From: Euphorbia lathyris
Taxonomy: Eukaryota > Streptophyta > Magnoliopsida > Malpighiales > Euphorbiaceae
DNA: 64,000 bases
Assembly (NCBI RefSeq): GCF_963576675.1
Contig: NC_088916.1
Span: forward strand, 26,635,501-26,699,500
Reading direction: 5' to 3'
Positions within the stretch are counted from its first letter, which is position 1; each line of letters opens with the position of its first letter. The notes beneath the pieces are model-generated. The model was not told the DNA's origin. It did not search any database and worked only from the letters and a program-made list of their open reading frames with translations. This document shows positions 44,497 through 56,883 of this stretch, in pieces. Made by a program: the position numbers and the translations under genes.

Positions 44497-45970
44497 GGAC
44501 CTGGCCTTCAAAGGTCCTATTTTTACTTTCAATTCCATCTTTATTTTTGTTTTTTGTTTTTTTTTTCTTTTGCGACGCCCTTGGAATAGGCGTCATTTTA
44601 ATAACGCGGAGGGCCGTGCAACCCCGCACTTACCATTTGTTTTGCACTAACAAAAACAAAAATAAAAAAATTAAATAAACAACAAAATAATTAAGCTAAT
44701 TTATTGATTCTTTAATTTTTCCGACACACTACCCCCCTCGGAAATCAATTAAAAGTTCCGGTATTTGTCCTTAGATGTAAAGACATTAATACAAATGATC
44801 GGTTTTAGTAAGAGATTTTAGTCTTAATTCTGAAACCCTAGAATTTATGCAAAGCCTAGGTTTGTACTAAACAAAAGCATTGAGTCCTAACCCACAGGTC
44901 ATCTCCATAATGAAATTCAAAAAGGCAATAAAAACGGGATAGTTGAAAATTTGACGAGAACTTGAACGTACACAAATAACCCGAAATTTTGTGAGGTAAT
45001 TTTGAGCCTAAAAGAGTTCGTACGAGAACTCTATTTCTTTCACAATTTTTCGAGAGCTTTGACTTTACTCGACTCATAGAGTTTGCACCTAATACCGGGT
45101 TAAGTACATTTATTTCGGTTAAAATGGTAATAGATGATAAAACGAACCCACTTAGTTTAATTCTTTTCTTAATTTATTTTTCTCGTTTTCATCAACCTCT
45201 AGGAAACCCCCTTGAGCCTACTAACCGACTTTTCTTGTTAATACCTTTTTTAACAATTAACCCTTTTTCCTCTTGTTTAAATACCAACAAAATCAATTCG
45301 CACCCGAAACAAGCCAAGGCCTTGATAAGTAAGCACCATAACTTCTCGAGATCGTTTTTGTGCCGCTCTCAAAACAAAAAGAAAAAGAAAAACACAATAA
45401 AGAGCAAAAAGGCATTCTCAAGCTCCACCCGAGCAATTTCGAGATTATTTTACGAACCTACTAAGGCCAAAATAAAAACAAGGTGCGATAATCAAAATGG
45501 CGTTTAAACTCGAGTTTCCAAAAAATTAACCACTAAAAAGCCACCCACATTACAACCCCCCCTCTGGATTCATTTTTAATATTGCCTAGACCATAACATA
45601 GGAGGAAAAACCCGGATGAAAATACAAACTCAAAGTGACTTCGAGTAAGTGCAAAGAAGAGTGCAAAAACACCGACCCACCAAAATTTGAGCATAAGAGT
45701 GAAATCCCTTGGTGAGGTACTATCGGGTTCTCAAAAGATGATCAACCCCCATTAATATTGCCTATTAAATTTGATCATGGAGGTTTCAAACAAGTTTTGG
45801 TCACTCATTTGTTTGCGTAGGTACTTACCGAAAACTTTGTATAAAACTTTAGCTTCGGAATCACGCACTTGGTAAAACCAACCGAATGTTTGTTTCTTAA
45901 TAATCTCAATCCATTGTCTTTCGATTTCTTTTACTTGAGGATAAGTAAAACTTTAAAGTCCGAGGAGGTT
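44497..45970 (+). other. 3' tail of D internal region
   Basis: The tail is non-coding. Stretches such as TTTTGAGCCTAAAAGAG and the terminal GACAAGTAAA...GAGGAGGTT correspond to the tail of element C (about 60140-61236), showing common descent. Confidence 0.6.
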
Positions 45971-47635
45971 TGATAGGGGCGTTTCGTCCCTATCTTTTAG
46001 CGTGATTTACGGTTTAGTTTTAGATGAAATAAATAAGTTTAATTGCAAAAATAGAGTGTTTTAATAAAATAACGAAATAAAAATAAATTCCGTACTTTCG
46101 GTTAATTTTTCTTATTTTTGATTAATTTATAAAATAAAAACGTCAAGCTAACTCGGCTCTCGAGAATTGTATTTCAGGTACGAGCAAGGAGTGAAATTCC
46201 ACCGACATATGCGGGGCGCATCATCCCTTACGCGGGGCGTGGAACATTAAGTCAGAAATGATTGCCTTATCCGCAGGCACCACGTGGATCCAACCGCTGA
46301 TACGCAAGGCGTACCCAACCTACGCGGGGCGTAGAAGCAATAATTAGCCCAATCATAAATGTCAGACTGCATTGTCTCCTAAGTCAACTATCAATACGCA
46401 AGGCGTGTTTTGGGATACACAGGGCGTACATGGGGTAATTCGAGCAATAAAACGCCAGGAGCTCAAACACGCGCGGCGTATATCACTATACGCGGGGCGT
46501 GGTTGAGACAACAAGATCCGATTTAGGTCCACATGCAGGAAATTATTGAAGGAGTGGGCAAATATGCAGGGCGTCCCCTACCATACGCGAGGCGTATCAT
46601 GTGAATTCTGCAGAAATCATGATGTTGCTCCATACTTGTATCTTGTGAAATTACAATTCTACCCCTAGCTTGATGTATATAAATAAGGGTGATTAGCACC
46701 CATGGATTCATTCATTTTGGATGTAATAAAACTCTACCACCTTGAGAGCTTGTTCATTTAATCCGTCATTCCGTCAAGGTTCCGTTCCATCCTCATCCAC
46801 CAAGCTCGAGAGTTCCACCTCCAAGACCTAAGAGACGGCCTTGAGTCCGGTTAGCTAGTTCCGAGGGCCAATTCTTCCCTCTTTACTCGATAATTAGCTT
46901 GTACTCTTCCTATGTACTAGGCTTGGTTGTATTCCGCATTCACGCTTTCCCTATTTATAATATATGATTTGCAATTTCCGTTTCTATATACGTATTGATG
47001 TTTACTGCTTGTTTTGATACTCGTAATTGATTATTGTGTAGGAGAACGCGATTTACGACGCCATTCGGGCTATCTTTAGGGATTCATATAGGTGTTGCCT
47101 TACCGGGAGTGACGCTCCGGAAACCGTAGGAATTGACAAGCCACGGAACTTACGGGCCCTAGTTTCTGATCCCCAGCATTAGACACGCCTTGACTAGGAA
47201 CCACGTAGTCTAAATACTTCACGGGTCGGTCCAACTACATGTAGTCGTCTCTGGAAGAGTAAATCATCAATCAAATATATTCGGAGTCATTGTTTGTCAT
47301 ATTTATAACTTTTCGTCACCCATATCATTCCGTGGAGTTTTCCGTTACATAAATCTGTCTCACCAATAGTTTAGGAGTAGTTTGTAGTTATCCCTCAAAC
47401 CAACCTAAAGTATTCACCGCTTAGATAACTTATAAGATCAAGTCGTCTAATACTTGTAGTTATAAATCCCGTGGATTCGATACCCGGTCTTAACCGGATT
47501 ATTACTTGATACGACGGGGTACACTTGCCCCTAAGTAGTGGCGTCTAGTAGAGATAGAGCATTTAGAAAGATCACATCCATAGTCGTAACGCACTTATCG
47601 TCGTTAAAGAAAAGCTCTACTAACCGCGCCCATCA
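45971..47635 (+). repeat. 3' LTR of D
   Basis: The LTR is 1665 bp. It carries the same five direct motif pairs (first at 46208/46229) with a few C-to-T changes, and a TATA box at 46678-46685. It ends CCATCA; the flank resumes LTR B. Confidence 0.9.
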
Positions 47636-48485
47636 ACTTCTTAATTGCTCTAGGGGAATATCATAGGTTCTGCTAGTAACAGCTCGCGGCGGTATTCCGT
47701 TATATATATGTTGGAATTAATCGTGATGAATAATTTCAAAGGATATATACGGCTAGTGGCAATAAAGAACCTAATGGGTCGCATATGGGACTTGGAATCG
47801 GAGGACGAAAATGTAATTAGTGAGACACTATATATATAGGCCGAAATTTGTAGATTAATTAGGGATAAATTAATTTGATTAATAATTATAATTTGATTAT
47901 GGTTATGAATTAAATTAAAGGATTATCTGATGATATTAATTAGAAGTTTTTATGTGATTGAAACTCTAATTAATTATCTCTAACATTAATTAATAATAAT
48001 TATATAGATATAATTAGTTATTATTTAGATAATAGTAAAGTGTTTATTTAATTATCTAATTAGTAATCCTATTCCGAATAAGATTCTAATTAATTAATTA
48101 CCTAACACAACTAGGATTAGGGTTTTGAGAAGTCTATAAATAGACTCCCTAGCCTACATATTTCACCCAACACAATAAGGAGGCAAGAGGAACCGTTCCA
48201 AAACTGTCTCGACTAATTACAATCTTTCTTACTCTCTCTTTGATCTCGTATCGATTTATGTTAGAGGCAATCATTGCGATTGCTATTATTAAGGTTGATT
48301 ACTGATTAGTTATTCTTTTCTGTGTTGTTTTGTTTTGTTGTTCTCATGAAAGAAGAAAAGACAAACAAAAAGAGAAATTCGTTTTGCTCCTCCTACATCA
48401 GGTCAGTTCACATTTTCGCGGATTCCCGGAGATTGAACCGTCGGATCGTCACAATTTTTGGACAGGAGCTTCCAGACATATTCTT
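47636..48485 (+). repeat. 5' LTR of copia B, second fragment
   Basis: It matches the 3' LTR B from 52233 onward (CTTCTTAATTGCT...GGGGAATATCATAGG). About 165 bp of LTR B between the two fragments is missing. A TATA box, TATAAATAG, is at 48135-48143. I could not recognise the right LTR edge or a primer site; it is set near the first gag similarity. Confidence 0.75.
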
Positions 48486-51324
48486 CCTTGTTTTGATATA
48501 CACTGATACCCATCATCAAAATTGTTTTGAAGTTCGAAAAGATTGGGTATGTATTAAGATACATCAATACCCAATGTCCTTGTTGATGATGCTCCTGTTA
48601 AGAGGATTGATGTTTACCGGAAGCACCAATCAGATGACGAACGTACAGGATGTATCATACTTGCAGTTATGGCATTAGAGCTACAAAAGCAACATGAGAA
48701 CATGGATACGTATTCCATGGTGATACACTTGGAAGAGGTGTTTTGAGAAACATACTCAAATGCGGACGCTATGAGATAGCGATGAATGTTTCGCTCCAAG
48801 ATGCAAGAAGGTTCTTCTGTTGTGGCACTTTGTGTTAAGATGATTGAATACATCACCAAAGCTTTCTAGTATTAGATTTATGATGGATAATGAATTAAGT
48901 GTCGACTTAGTTCTACAATCCCTCCTAGAGGTTTATTCATAAGTTCATCTCGAACTGTCAGATGAATAAACTCAGAGACCTCTCTAGAAGAGCTCTTGAA
49001 TATGCTCAAGTCAGTTGAGCCCAAATCTTAAGAAAGTGATGTCAGCACTTGTTATTGAGGGATCTCACAAGAGAAAAGGAAGTTTCCCAATTCTAAAGAT
49101 TCCAAGAAGAACAAATGCATTAAACCCAAGTCAATATAAAAGCAAGAAGGGAATGCCACCAATATGGTAAAGAAGGGTAGTGGAAGAGAACTGTAAGAAG
49201 TACTTAGACTCTCTCTAGAAGAAGGGTTATGATGGTGCTTTTACTTTTAGAACTAAAGGATAGATAATTGAACTTACTTGTGATAGTCACCTAGGCCATG
49301 TAAGCAAGAAACACATGTCTAAGCTACATCAAGATGGGCTTATAGACTCGGTTGATTTTAAATCAATGGGCACATGTAAGTCTTGTTTAAAGGAAAGATG
49401 ACAAAGACACCCTTTAGCAATAAAGGAGAATGTGTATCAGACACTCTAATACTAGTGCATTCAGATGTATGTAGTCATACATCAAACACAAGCAAGAGAA
49501 AGGTTCAATCACTTCATTAGCTCTATAAGATGATCATACCAGATATTGATTCATCTGCTTGATGAAGCATAAGTCAGAATCTTTTGAGAAAATTCAAATG
49601 ATTCAAGAATGAAGTAGTAAATCAAACAAGAAAGAATATTATAGTGCTTCGATTAGATCGTCGTGGAGAATATCTTTCTAATGATTTTTTGAATTATCTA
49701 AATTAAATATAGGATTCGCTCATAATAGGCTCCTCCGTATACACCACGATGTATCTAAAAGGAAAAAATGTACTCTATCAGATATAGTACGATCCATGAT
49801 GAGCACAGCCTCTCTTCCAAAGATGTTCTAAGGCTACGCCCTAGAAACCGCATTGTTTACCTTGAACTGAATATCCACAAAACCGCCAAGTTCTATTCCA
49901 TTTGAATTGTTCATTTGAAAGGAAACCCAGTTTCTCTTTCATCAGAATTTAAGGGTGTTCAGCACATGCTAAAGACATAGCATCAGATTAAGTTAGACCC
50001 TAAATCTGATAAATATTTCTTCATTGGAATTCTGAAAGAAACAATAGGATATTACTTCTATCATTCGGATGATCGAAAGTAATAGTATCCAAACACGCTG
50101 TATTTCTAGAGAAAGAGTTTCTTCTAGAAACACAAGAAGAAAGCGTGATTGAACTTGAAGAAGTTCAAGAAGAAGGATTGGCTGAAATAGCGGAAGCGAT
50201 GGTAGAACCTGAATCTGTCTCACAAGATGAGACACTGGTGACATTACTAACTCATAGGTCTGGTCGAGTTCATCAAATCCCAAAGAGATTTGGATTTCTA
50301 GTGGGAGCCGATGAAATCCCAAAGAAATTTGGATTTCTAGTGGGAGACGATGAAGAGGTTCACGTGTTAGACGATGAACCTACGACTTATGGGAAGGCTC
50401 TTGTAAACCTATACATGTAAGCTAGTGGGAGCTCGTATAAGCCTTTACATGTAAACTAGTGGGAGCTTGGTCGTTTACTTAGTATTATATGTCAATGATA
50501 TTCTACTAATGGGAACGACATAGCTATACTGCAATCAATGAAAATTTTGGTTATTGGATAAAATTCTCCATAATAGACTTAGGAGAAGCAGCTTGCATCT
50601 TAAGGATTAGGATCTATGGAGATAGATTGAGAAGACTGCTTGACCCCTCCTAGTATAAATACATTGACAAAGTGCTCAAAGCATTTTGCACTAAGACCTA
50701 ACATCACTTTTGCTTTAAGCATGACAAAGTCGATTATAGGTCAATCCGAGTGATGGTCACTGGATTCTTGTCAAGAACATTCTTAAGTACTTAAAATGAC
50801 TGAAGATATGTTCCGGGTATATGGAGATGAAATTTGAAAGTTGGAGACTTTCAGATGCAAGTCATCAAACAGATAAAGATGATCTTACAGAATACAAGTT
50901 TATTTTGAAAGAGGTACGATTAGCTGGAATAGTTCCGAGCAGGAAATCGTGACCGAGCCAGTAAATTAAATTAGAGTATATATATATGTAGCAGCTTCGA
51001 AAGCAGCTAAAAGAAAGTTTGGAATGGAAGTTCATCAATGAACTAGGCGTGGTACCTGACATTGTTAATGAGATTAACAATAGGGCTGTTGCTCTTGCTA
51101 AGGGCCCGCAATCTCATAATACGTCCAAACACTACCTCAGTCGTTACCATCTCTTCCGAGAGATAACAAAAAGAGTAGATGTGAGAATTAAAAGAGTGCC
51201 CACCAAGGCACAATCTTATAGATCCATTTAAAAGAATGCCTTACCCCAAAAGGTTCATGATCGTCATACGAACGCTTATAGGAATGTTTTTTAGAAACAA
51301 TTGGCTTTAGTCCAAGTGGGAGAA
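48486..51324 (+). pseudogene. Copia B internal region, heavily decayed
   Basis: It is an older relative of copia A. Similarity in order: gag (AAAATTGTTTTGAAGTTCG at about 48520), GAG-pre-integrase (about 49260-49420, with SKLHQDGLIDS), integrase (49430-49860), the region between integrase and RT (50080-50420), RT after YVDD (50450-50800) and RNase H (50820-51240). About 500 bp of the RT is deleted near 50420-50450, where ALVNLYM jumps to ASGSS. A local duplication repeats IPK(R/K)FGFLVG at 50278-50346. Many stops and frameshifts are present. The polypurine tract CAAGTGGGAGAA precedes 51325. Confidence 0.8.
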
Positions 51325-52645
51325 TGTTGGGGTTTATGTCCTATAGACAATTGTTTTAGGATATAAATATTAATGAATAAATTGTTTATTTAATCATTTG
51401 TTTAATCAGATATATAGCATTAAACTGTAACTATATATAAAGGCACAAATCTTTCATAAAAAAAAGTAACCCTAAGTTTATTTAAGTAGTTATAAAGTGT
51501 TCATACAAGCATGAAGTGAGACTGTACTTTATAATAGACCAATAGACTTACAGTAAACCCAAGTCAAGTAATATGTTATAGGGGTTGGCATATTACTGTT
51601 GAGACTTGCATGTAACAGTGTTTTCTGTCGAGATAGAAAGCTGATCTCACAAGCTTTAGATATTCAGATATCTAGACAGTTACATGGATCCGGTGAAGGA
51701 GTTCATTAGGATTGGGACCCGACTTGAGATAACAGAATGGATTGATTTATCTAATGTGTCAACTGTTCATCTCATTGGTATTAGTATGTATAACTAATCC
51801 TCAGACTCAAACATTCGTTAATTAGTGATTCTGGATTATGGAGTCTGATACTTTGATTCTGTGCGAGCATGATCCAACAGGTGAGAGCCTGGGGTGTGTG
51901 AGAGCAGGGTTGGGTATCACACAAAGTAATTGCAGAATAGTTAATGTCAGATTGAGCATTCATCACTCCCGATAAATGGGAGATATATCCAAATGGCCGT
52001 TTGTGGTGAATTGACTGAAATCCTTGCAAGGTGATAAAGTTAAGAGTAGAAATGAACACTTCACTTAACTTATCTTTCAGAGTGAATTCAACCTGTACAA
52101 GTAAAACCAAACTCTTCGTTATATGTAACCTTGACACGTTCCATGGTTATAAATAATTGACCGACAGGATATAGTTGATGAAGGATCGTATTATACTGTA
52201 CCTAATACAGAAAGGTTAACGTCAGTTATCAACCTGACTTCTTAATTGCTTTGGGGGAATATCATAGGTTTTGCTAGTAACAGCTCGTGACGGTATTCCG
52301 TTATATATATGTTGGAATTAATCGTGATGAATAATTTCAAAGGATATATACGGCTAGTGGCAATAAAGAACCTAATGGGTCGCATATGAGACTTGGAATC
52401 GGAGGATGAAAATGTAATTAGTGAGACACTATATATATGGGCCGAAATTTGTAGATTAATTAGGGATAAATTAATTTGATTAATAATTATAATTTGATTA
52501 TGGTTATGAATTAAATTAAAGGATTATCTGATAATATTAATTAGAAGTTTTTATGTGATTGAAACTCTAATTAATTATCTCTAACATTAATTAATTATTA
52601 ATTTGATTAATAATAATAATCTAGATATAATTAGTTATTATTTAG
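51325..52645 (+). repeat. 3' LTR of copia B (cut by a LINE)
   Basis: It starts TGTTGGGGTTTATG and runs to TATTATTTAG at about 52645, where the LINE begins. The first 150 bp resemble LTR A. The rest of this LTR would lie beyond the window, past the LINE. Confidence 0.8.
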
Positions 52646-53381
52646 AGAGAGAGACCTAGGGTTAGGCGGACCTTGGAGGGGGGCGATGATGGCGGTAATT
52701 CTGATCTTGGTGAGGCGGATCGGGCGGCTGGGGTAGGGCGGGCGTCGGATCTGGTGCAGGATGGAGTGTCGGCTGGCGGCGTTGTGGCTTCGACAGGGGA
52801 TGCAAGGGAGAAGAGGGGGCATGGCGAGCGGGTGAGGGACCGCTCCCGGGAGCGGGGTTGGGGGGCTTGGCAAGGGTCCGATGGGTTAGATCTGGCAGGA
52901 TGCGGCGTCGGTTTAGGGGATTGGGGGGCTGGAGGGGCCTGGGATCGTGGGGACAGGGGCGTGGCGCCTGGATCGGTTGCCTTGATTGCGGATTCGGTTG
53001 GGACACAGGCGGTGCCGCTGGAGGGGGATTCATCGGTAGGGAGGTTGGACGAGCGGTGCCCTGTGCCTGGGGTAGTGGTTGCAGGATGTTTGGGGGGTGG
53101 GCGTATGGGATCGGGTGACGCGGTTGCCCGCCCCTTGCTCCCCACGATCCCGTATGGACGGGTGGGCAAGTTGCCGCCTGCGGACTGTGCGGCGCCTGTC
53201 CTCCCTGCCGATGGCGCCGGACACCGCAGGGGGACTACCGATGCTGGGGCTGGGCGTTGGCCTGGTTTTTTCGGCATTGTGCCTGGCATTGATTGTCCTA
53301 TTCCGGTCAGTGCTGGGCAGGCTGAGGCTGTATTTAGGGGGCAGGTTGCCTCGAGTCAGAGCCCTTTTGAGGCTGGGCATG
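52646..53381 (+). CDS. LINE ORF1, N-terminal part (before element C)
   Basis: The frame is open from 52646 with no in-frame ATG until about codon 147 of the stretch counted from TTG 52673. Either the true start has been lost by truncation or a non-ATG start is used. The peptide is Gly-, Ala- and Arg-rich and low in complexity (EGGDDGGNSDLGEADRAAG near the start), with no domain I recognise. It has about two-thirds G+C, unlike everything else here. The frame continues exactly into 62817 when element C and one copy of GCATG are set aside. Confidence 0.65.
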
Positions 53382-54987
53382 TGATAGGGGTCAAAAACCC
53401 CTATCTTTGGGTACGGTTTTAGGACGGGTTTTAGAGTTACTGGTTAATAAGCGAGCAATTCTCGCATTTAAATGCTTTTGTGTGAGTTAGTTAGGAATTG
53501 GAAACATTCTATTTACTTTTCGTCGTTTAGGCTCGTTTTATGATCAATTTAGGCAAATACGGTCGAAATAGCATGCATAATAGAATTCCGTTATCTTTTA
53601 AAGCTAATTGGTCCGTCAAAAGTCGCACCAAACGAATCGTTTGCTCAAAATAAGCGATTGGCGGATCAATTTGGCTTTTGGACTAATGTTTTCCGGAGTT
53701 TTTATGCGTGTGCAGGTGTAAGTTCGGACGAAAAAGGGCATGGAACTCATCAAGCTTGAATCGAGCACGCTTCGGGCGAAAACGCTCAGCGAGCAGGGCC
53801 CCACGGGCCATTTCTGCTCGCCGAGCTGGCCCCTGGTGGCCTGCTTGCCGAGCAGGCCGCCAGAGGCCTGCTCGGCGAGCAGGCCACCAGGCGCCTACTC
53901 GGCGAGCAGGGGGCTGCTCGGCGCGAGCAGCCCTGCTCGCCGAGCAGCCTTCCCTGCTCGGTGAGCAGCCCTGCGGGAATTGGTCAAAAAGACCAATTCT
54001 GCCCCCACGAAGCCACGTTCGGCCCCACGTCTTCCTACACCAACAAGGACACGAAAATAGGTCAAAACGAGGCCCGAGACGCATCTATAAATAGGATTTT
54101 TCCATTGTAATTTAGATATCTTTTTCCTTTGTAATTTTCTTAGCTTTTCATCTTGAGAAATCCTCTCCACCTCCTCCATATCCTTCAAACCTCCATTGAA
54201 GACACCTCCGAAGCTCCATTCACCGAGGATTGCTCAAGCTCCATCCTTAAATCCTAGAAAGACGCCTGCATTGGTAGACAGGTTCCCTGAAAGGGATTTT
54301 TCTTCTTTTATTGTAACTTCGTGACAATATTTCCATCTTTGATATATAATATAGTTTTTGTTTATTCAATTGTTTTGATGTTTTAATCTTTGTCTTACGC
54401 TTTGTCTGATTGGTTTAACTCATTCGATAATCCCAAAATTAGGTTGGCACATATTGCGAGCTGAATCTGACCTAGTCAGTGCCTATAGGATTGACGACCC
54501 TATAGAAGATTAAGCCCAAGTTACTGAGCCTTAGAGCTAGTTTCGGCCTTACAAGGGAATCACGAACTAGGGACTTTAGGAGGATAGGTCGGGTTAATCG
54601 CCTTGGACACAAGTGACTTAGTTTCAATTCAATTGCTTAAACACTCTATCATTGTTATCATCATATCCCTTCATGTTCATTCAGTTAATTGCATTGGTAA
54701 AAGATCAATTAGGGGTAGAGTAACTTAGTTAGGCATAGAGTAACTTAGCTAGAATTAGTTAGAATTAGATAACTTAGCTAGGATTAGTATAATTCAACCT
54801 AGGAGTAGATTAATTAAACAAACCAAACTCAAAACCCCCTAAGCCTAGATAACATCCGAGACCGAGTAGCTTGGTACTTGCAGAAATAAATCATGTGGAC
54901 GATAACCTGGACTTAAACTAGAAATTTATTACTTGATAACGACGGGGTACACTTATCCCTTAGTGAGGTTTCCCAGAAACCGCATCA
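53382..54987 (+). repeat. 5' LTR of C
   Basis: The LTR is 1606 bp, TGATAGGGG...CCGCATCA. The tip hairpin is GATAGGGG-TCAAAAA-CCCCTATC. The TATA box TATAAATAG at 54086-54094 is about 704 bp from the start, the same offset as in LTR D. A GC-rich palindrome array lies upstream of it. Confidence 0.95.
53782..53968 (+). repeat. Array of CTGCTCGGCGAGCAG palindromes in LTR C
   Basis: There are eight copies or variants. Starts are 53782, 53814, 53841, 53868, 53895, 53914, 53933 and 53954; the three central steps are exactly 27 bp. Each is a near-perfect 15-bp palindrome. The 3' LTR has fewer copies (about 61645-61750), so copy number changes. Long Arg/Ala-rich peptides on both strands are by-products of this repeat. 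Confidence 0.9.
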
Positions 54988-54993
54988 AGTTTT

Positions 54994-55079
54994 TGGCGCC
55001 GTTGCCAGGGATAGTAGATTAATTCTATAAATACCCGACAACCGCCAATAATCAAGTTTTTGGCACCGTTGCCGGGGAT
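54994..55079 (+). promoter_or_regulatory. Duplicated primer binding site of C
   Basis: TGGCGCCGTTGCCAGGGAT at 54994-55012 and TGGCACCGTTGCCGGGGAT at 55061-55079 stand 67 bp apart, each preceded by CAAGTTTT. Each differs from the D primer site at one different base. Confidence 0.85.
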
Positions 55080-55227
55080 TTATTTCTTCTGCAATATCGA
55101 ACCAAAGGTCGACTTGTTAGTTTAGGCATTCTTTGTGAATATATTCTTTGTTAATATCATTTATACTTGTATATATAAATACTTGTTGATATACTATTAC
55201 TTAAATTCGATCGTTCTTCCAGCGACT

Positions 55228-56883
55228 ATGGACAACAGAGCGTCGAACCCGTCCATGAACGATCTTAACACAAAAATGGACTTCCTTGTGGCTTCATACA
55301 ACCAAAATAACCAACCAAAGATACCATTCTGCGAGAGATGCGGCTAGAATCACCCCGGTAGGGTATGCCACATCAACTATTACGTACCTAGAGGTGAGAA
55401 TGTAAGTTATTTGGGTAATCATCAAAGGTATAATTCTGAACCCTCAACTTACAACTACTACGATCAGGAGCATACACGATATCCACCGGCGCCCTACATG
55501 GCACCCATGGATACCCTTCCATGTCCTCATTCTAACTCTGATTTTTATGGCAGGCAAACAGAGTACTCAGAAGGAATAATGACTCTCCTAAAAGAGATAT
55601 CCGTCCGACTGGCAGCCAACGAGGAGGCATGCAGGACCCTGAGTAACCAGCTCGCCACAATCAGACAAGAAGAAAGGGAATGTCACGAGGCGTTCCTCTT
55701 GCAAGAAGAGGCGGTTCAAGCCATCGCCCTAAGGAGCGGCAAGGAAGTGGACACACTCGTGGCACCTCCATCGCAAATGTCTCTGTCACCTCAGGTAAGT
55801 AGGGAACCGGAAGTGGTAAGCAACGCCGGTCCCGCATCTGAAACCTCAGCTTCTGAAATAGCTGTAGAAAAAGTGGTTAGGCCTTATGCACCAAAACTGC
55901 CATTCCCTCAGAAGTAGAAAAAGGCCAACCTAGATAAGAAATTTGCCCGGTTCTCGGAAATCCTTAGTAGATTAGAAATAAACATTCCATTAATGGAAGC
56001 ACTAGAGGAGATGCCGAACTATGCAAAATTTCTTAAAGACATGTTGTCGAAAAAGAAGAAGTTTGGGGAAAATGAGATAGTGGCTTTAACAGAACAATGC
56101 TCGGCCATAATCACCCATAAATTACCCCCCAAGCTTAAAGATCAAGGGAGCTTTACCATCCCGTATAGGATAGGAAACATGCACATAGATAGGGCATTAT
56201 GCGATTTAGGAGCAAGTATTAATCTTATGCCTCTATCAATTTTCAGGAAATTGGGGCTCGGAGAACCTAAACTAACAAACATGACACTGCAGCTAGCGGA
56301 TAGGTCAATTGCACGGCCTAGAGGCATAGTTGAAGATGTGTTGGTAAAGGTGGACAAACTGATCTTCCCGGTCGATTTTGTGGTCCTCGACATGGAAGAA
56401 GATGACTCCGTCCCCATTCTTCTTGGGAGACCGTTTCTTGCAACCGGTAGGACACTGATAGACGTCCATGGAGGTAAATTGGTCCTAAGGGTGCAGGACG
56501 AAGAGGTAACATTTAACGTTTATGAGTCCATGAAATTTCCTCAAGAACGCTCCAAAAGTTGTAACTTTGTGGATGCACTAATAGATGAATGTGTTGAGGA
56601 AGTTGACCTTGATATAAGAAATGCCTTTTTAGAACTCGGTCTAAGTGGTGAGGAATGTGAAAACTCGAGTGAGCCATTTGAAGATCTCCCACCTGAAAAA
56701 TGTTATTGGGTTAAGGGTAGAAAAGAGGACCTTGATCGTGAGATCAAACCTAAGCCTAAGACCTCGTTAGAGGAACCTCCAAAATTGGAGCTTAAACCCT
56801 TACCCAACAACCTGAAATATGTTTTTCTTCAACCTCCCACAGATTTACCCGTTATTATTTCTTCTTTGTTGACAGTTGAATAG
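55228..56883 (+). pseudogene. C: partial gag and protease
   Basis: From ATG 55228 (MDNRASNPSMND) the frame gives only the gag C-terminal part: a knuckle-like CERCG-stop-NHPGRVCH, then MTLLKEISVRLAANEEACRT and IALRSGKEVD. The capsid domain that should precede it is absent. The aspartic protease follows, with CDLGASINLMPLSIFRKLGL (Asp at 56203-56205) and VPILLGRPFLATGRTLIDV, typical of Athila. TAG stops at 55345, 55915 and 56881 interrupt an otherwise single frame. Confidence 0.85.

Larger units (their letters stand above)
32994..47635 (+). mobile_element. Athila-like non-autonomous Ty3/gypsy element D (with E nested inside)
   Basis: The 5' LTR is 32994-33663 plus 40255-41250 (E splits it); the internal region is 41251-45970; the 3' LTR is 45971-47635. 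The primer site is of tRNA-Asp type. A gag-related stub and a decayed Athila-type ORF are present. There is no protease, RT, RNase H or integrase. The LTRs are 1666 and 1665 bp and about 2% different by eye. To mobilise it would need enzymes from an autonomous relative such as element C, with which it shares primer site, LTR tips and 3' tail. Confidence 0.85.

Noticed and set aside
32379..52645. Endogenous pararetrovirus
   Set aside because: No movement-protein or coat-protein pattern was seen; all RT and integrase pieces fit LTR retrotransposons.
52631..53289. Long Pro/Arg-rich ORFs on the minus strand in the GC-rich block
   Set aside because: GC-rich DNA has few stop codons. The plus frame joins in frame to the DUF4283 part of LINE ORF1, which explains the region.
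52646..53381. Bacterial contamination, suggested by high GC
   Set aside because: The frame is continuous with plant LINE ORF1 across the C insertion and its target duplication.
53683..54188. Arg/Ala-rich ORFs around the LTR C palindromes (also 61472-61969)
   Set aside because: By-products of the palindromic repeat array in an LTR U3, open on both strands.
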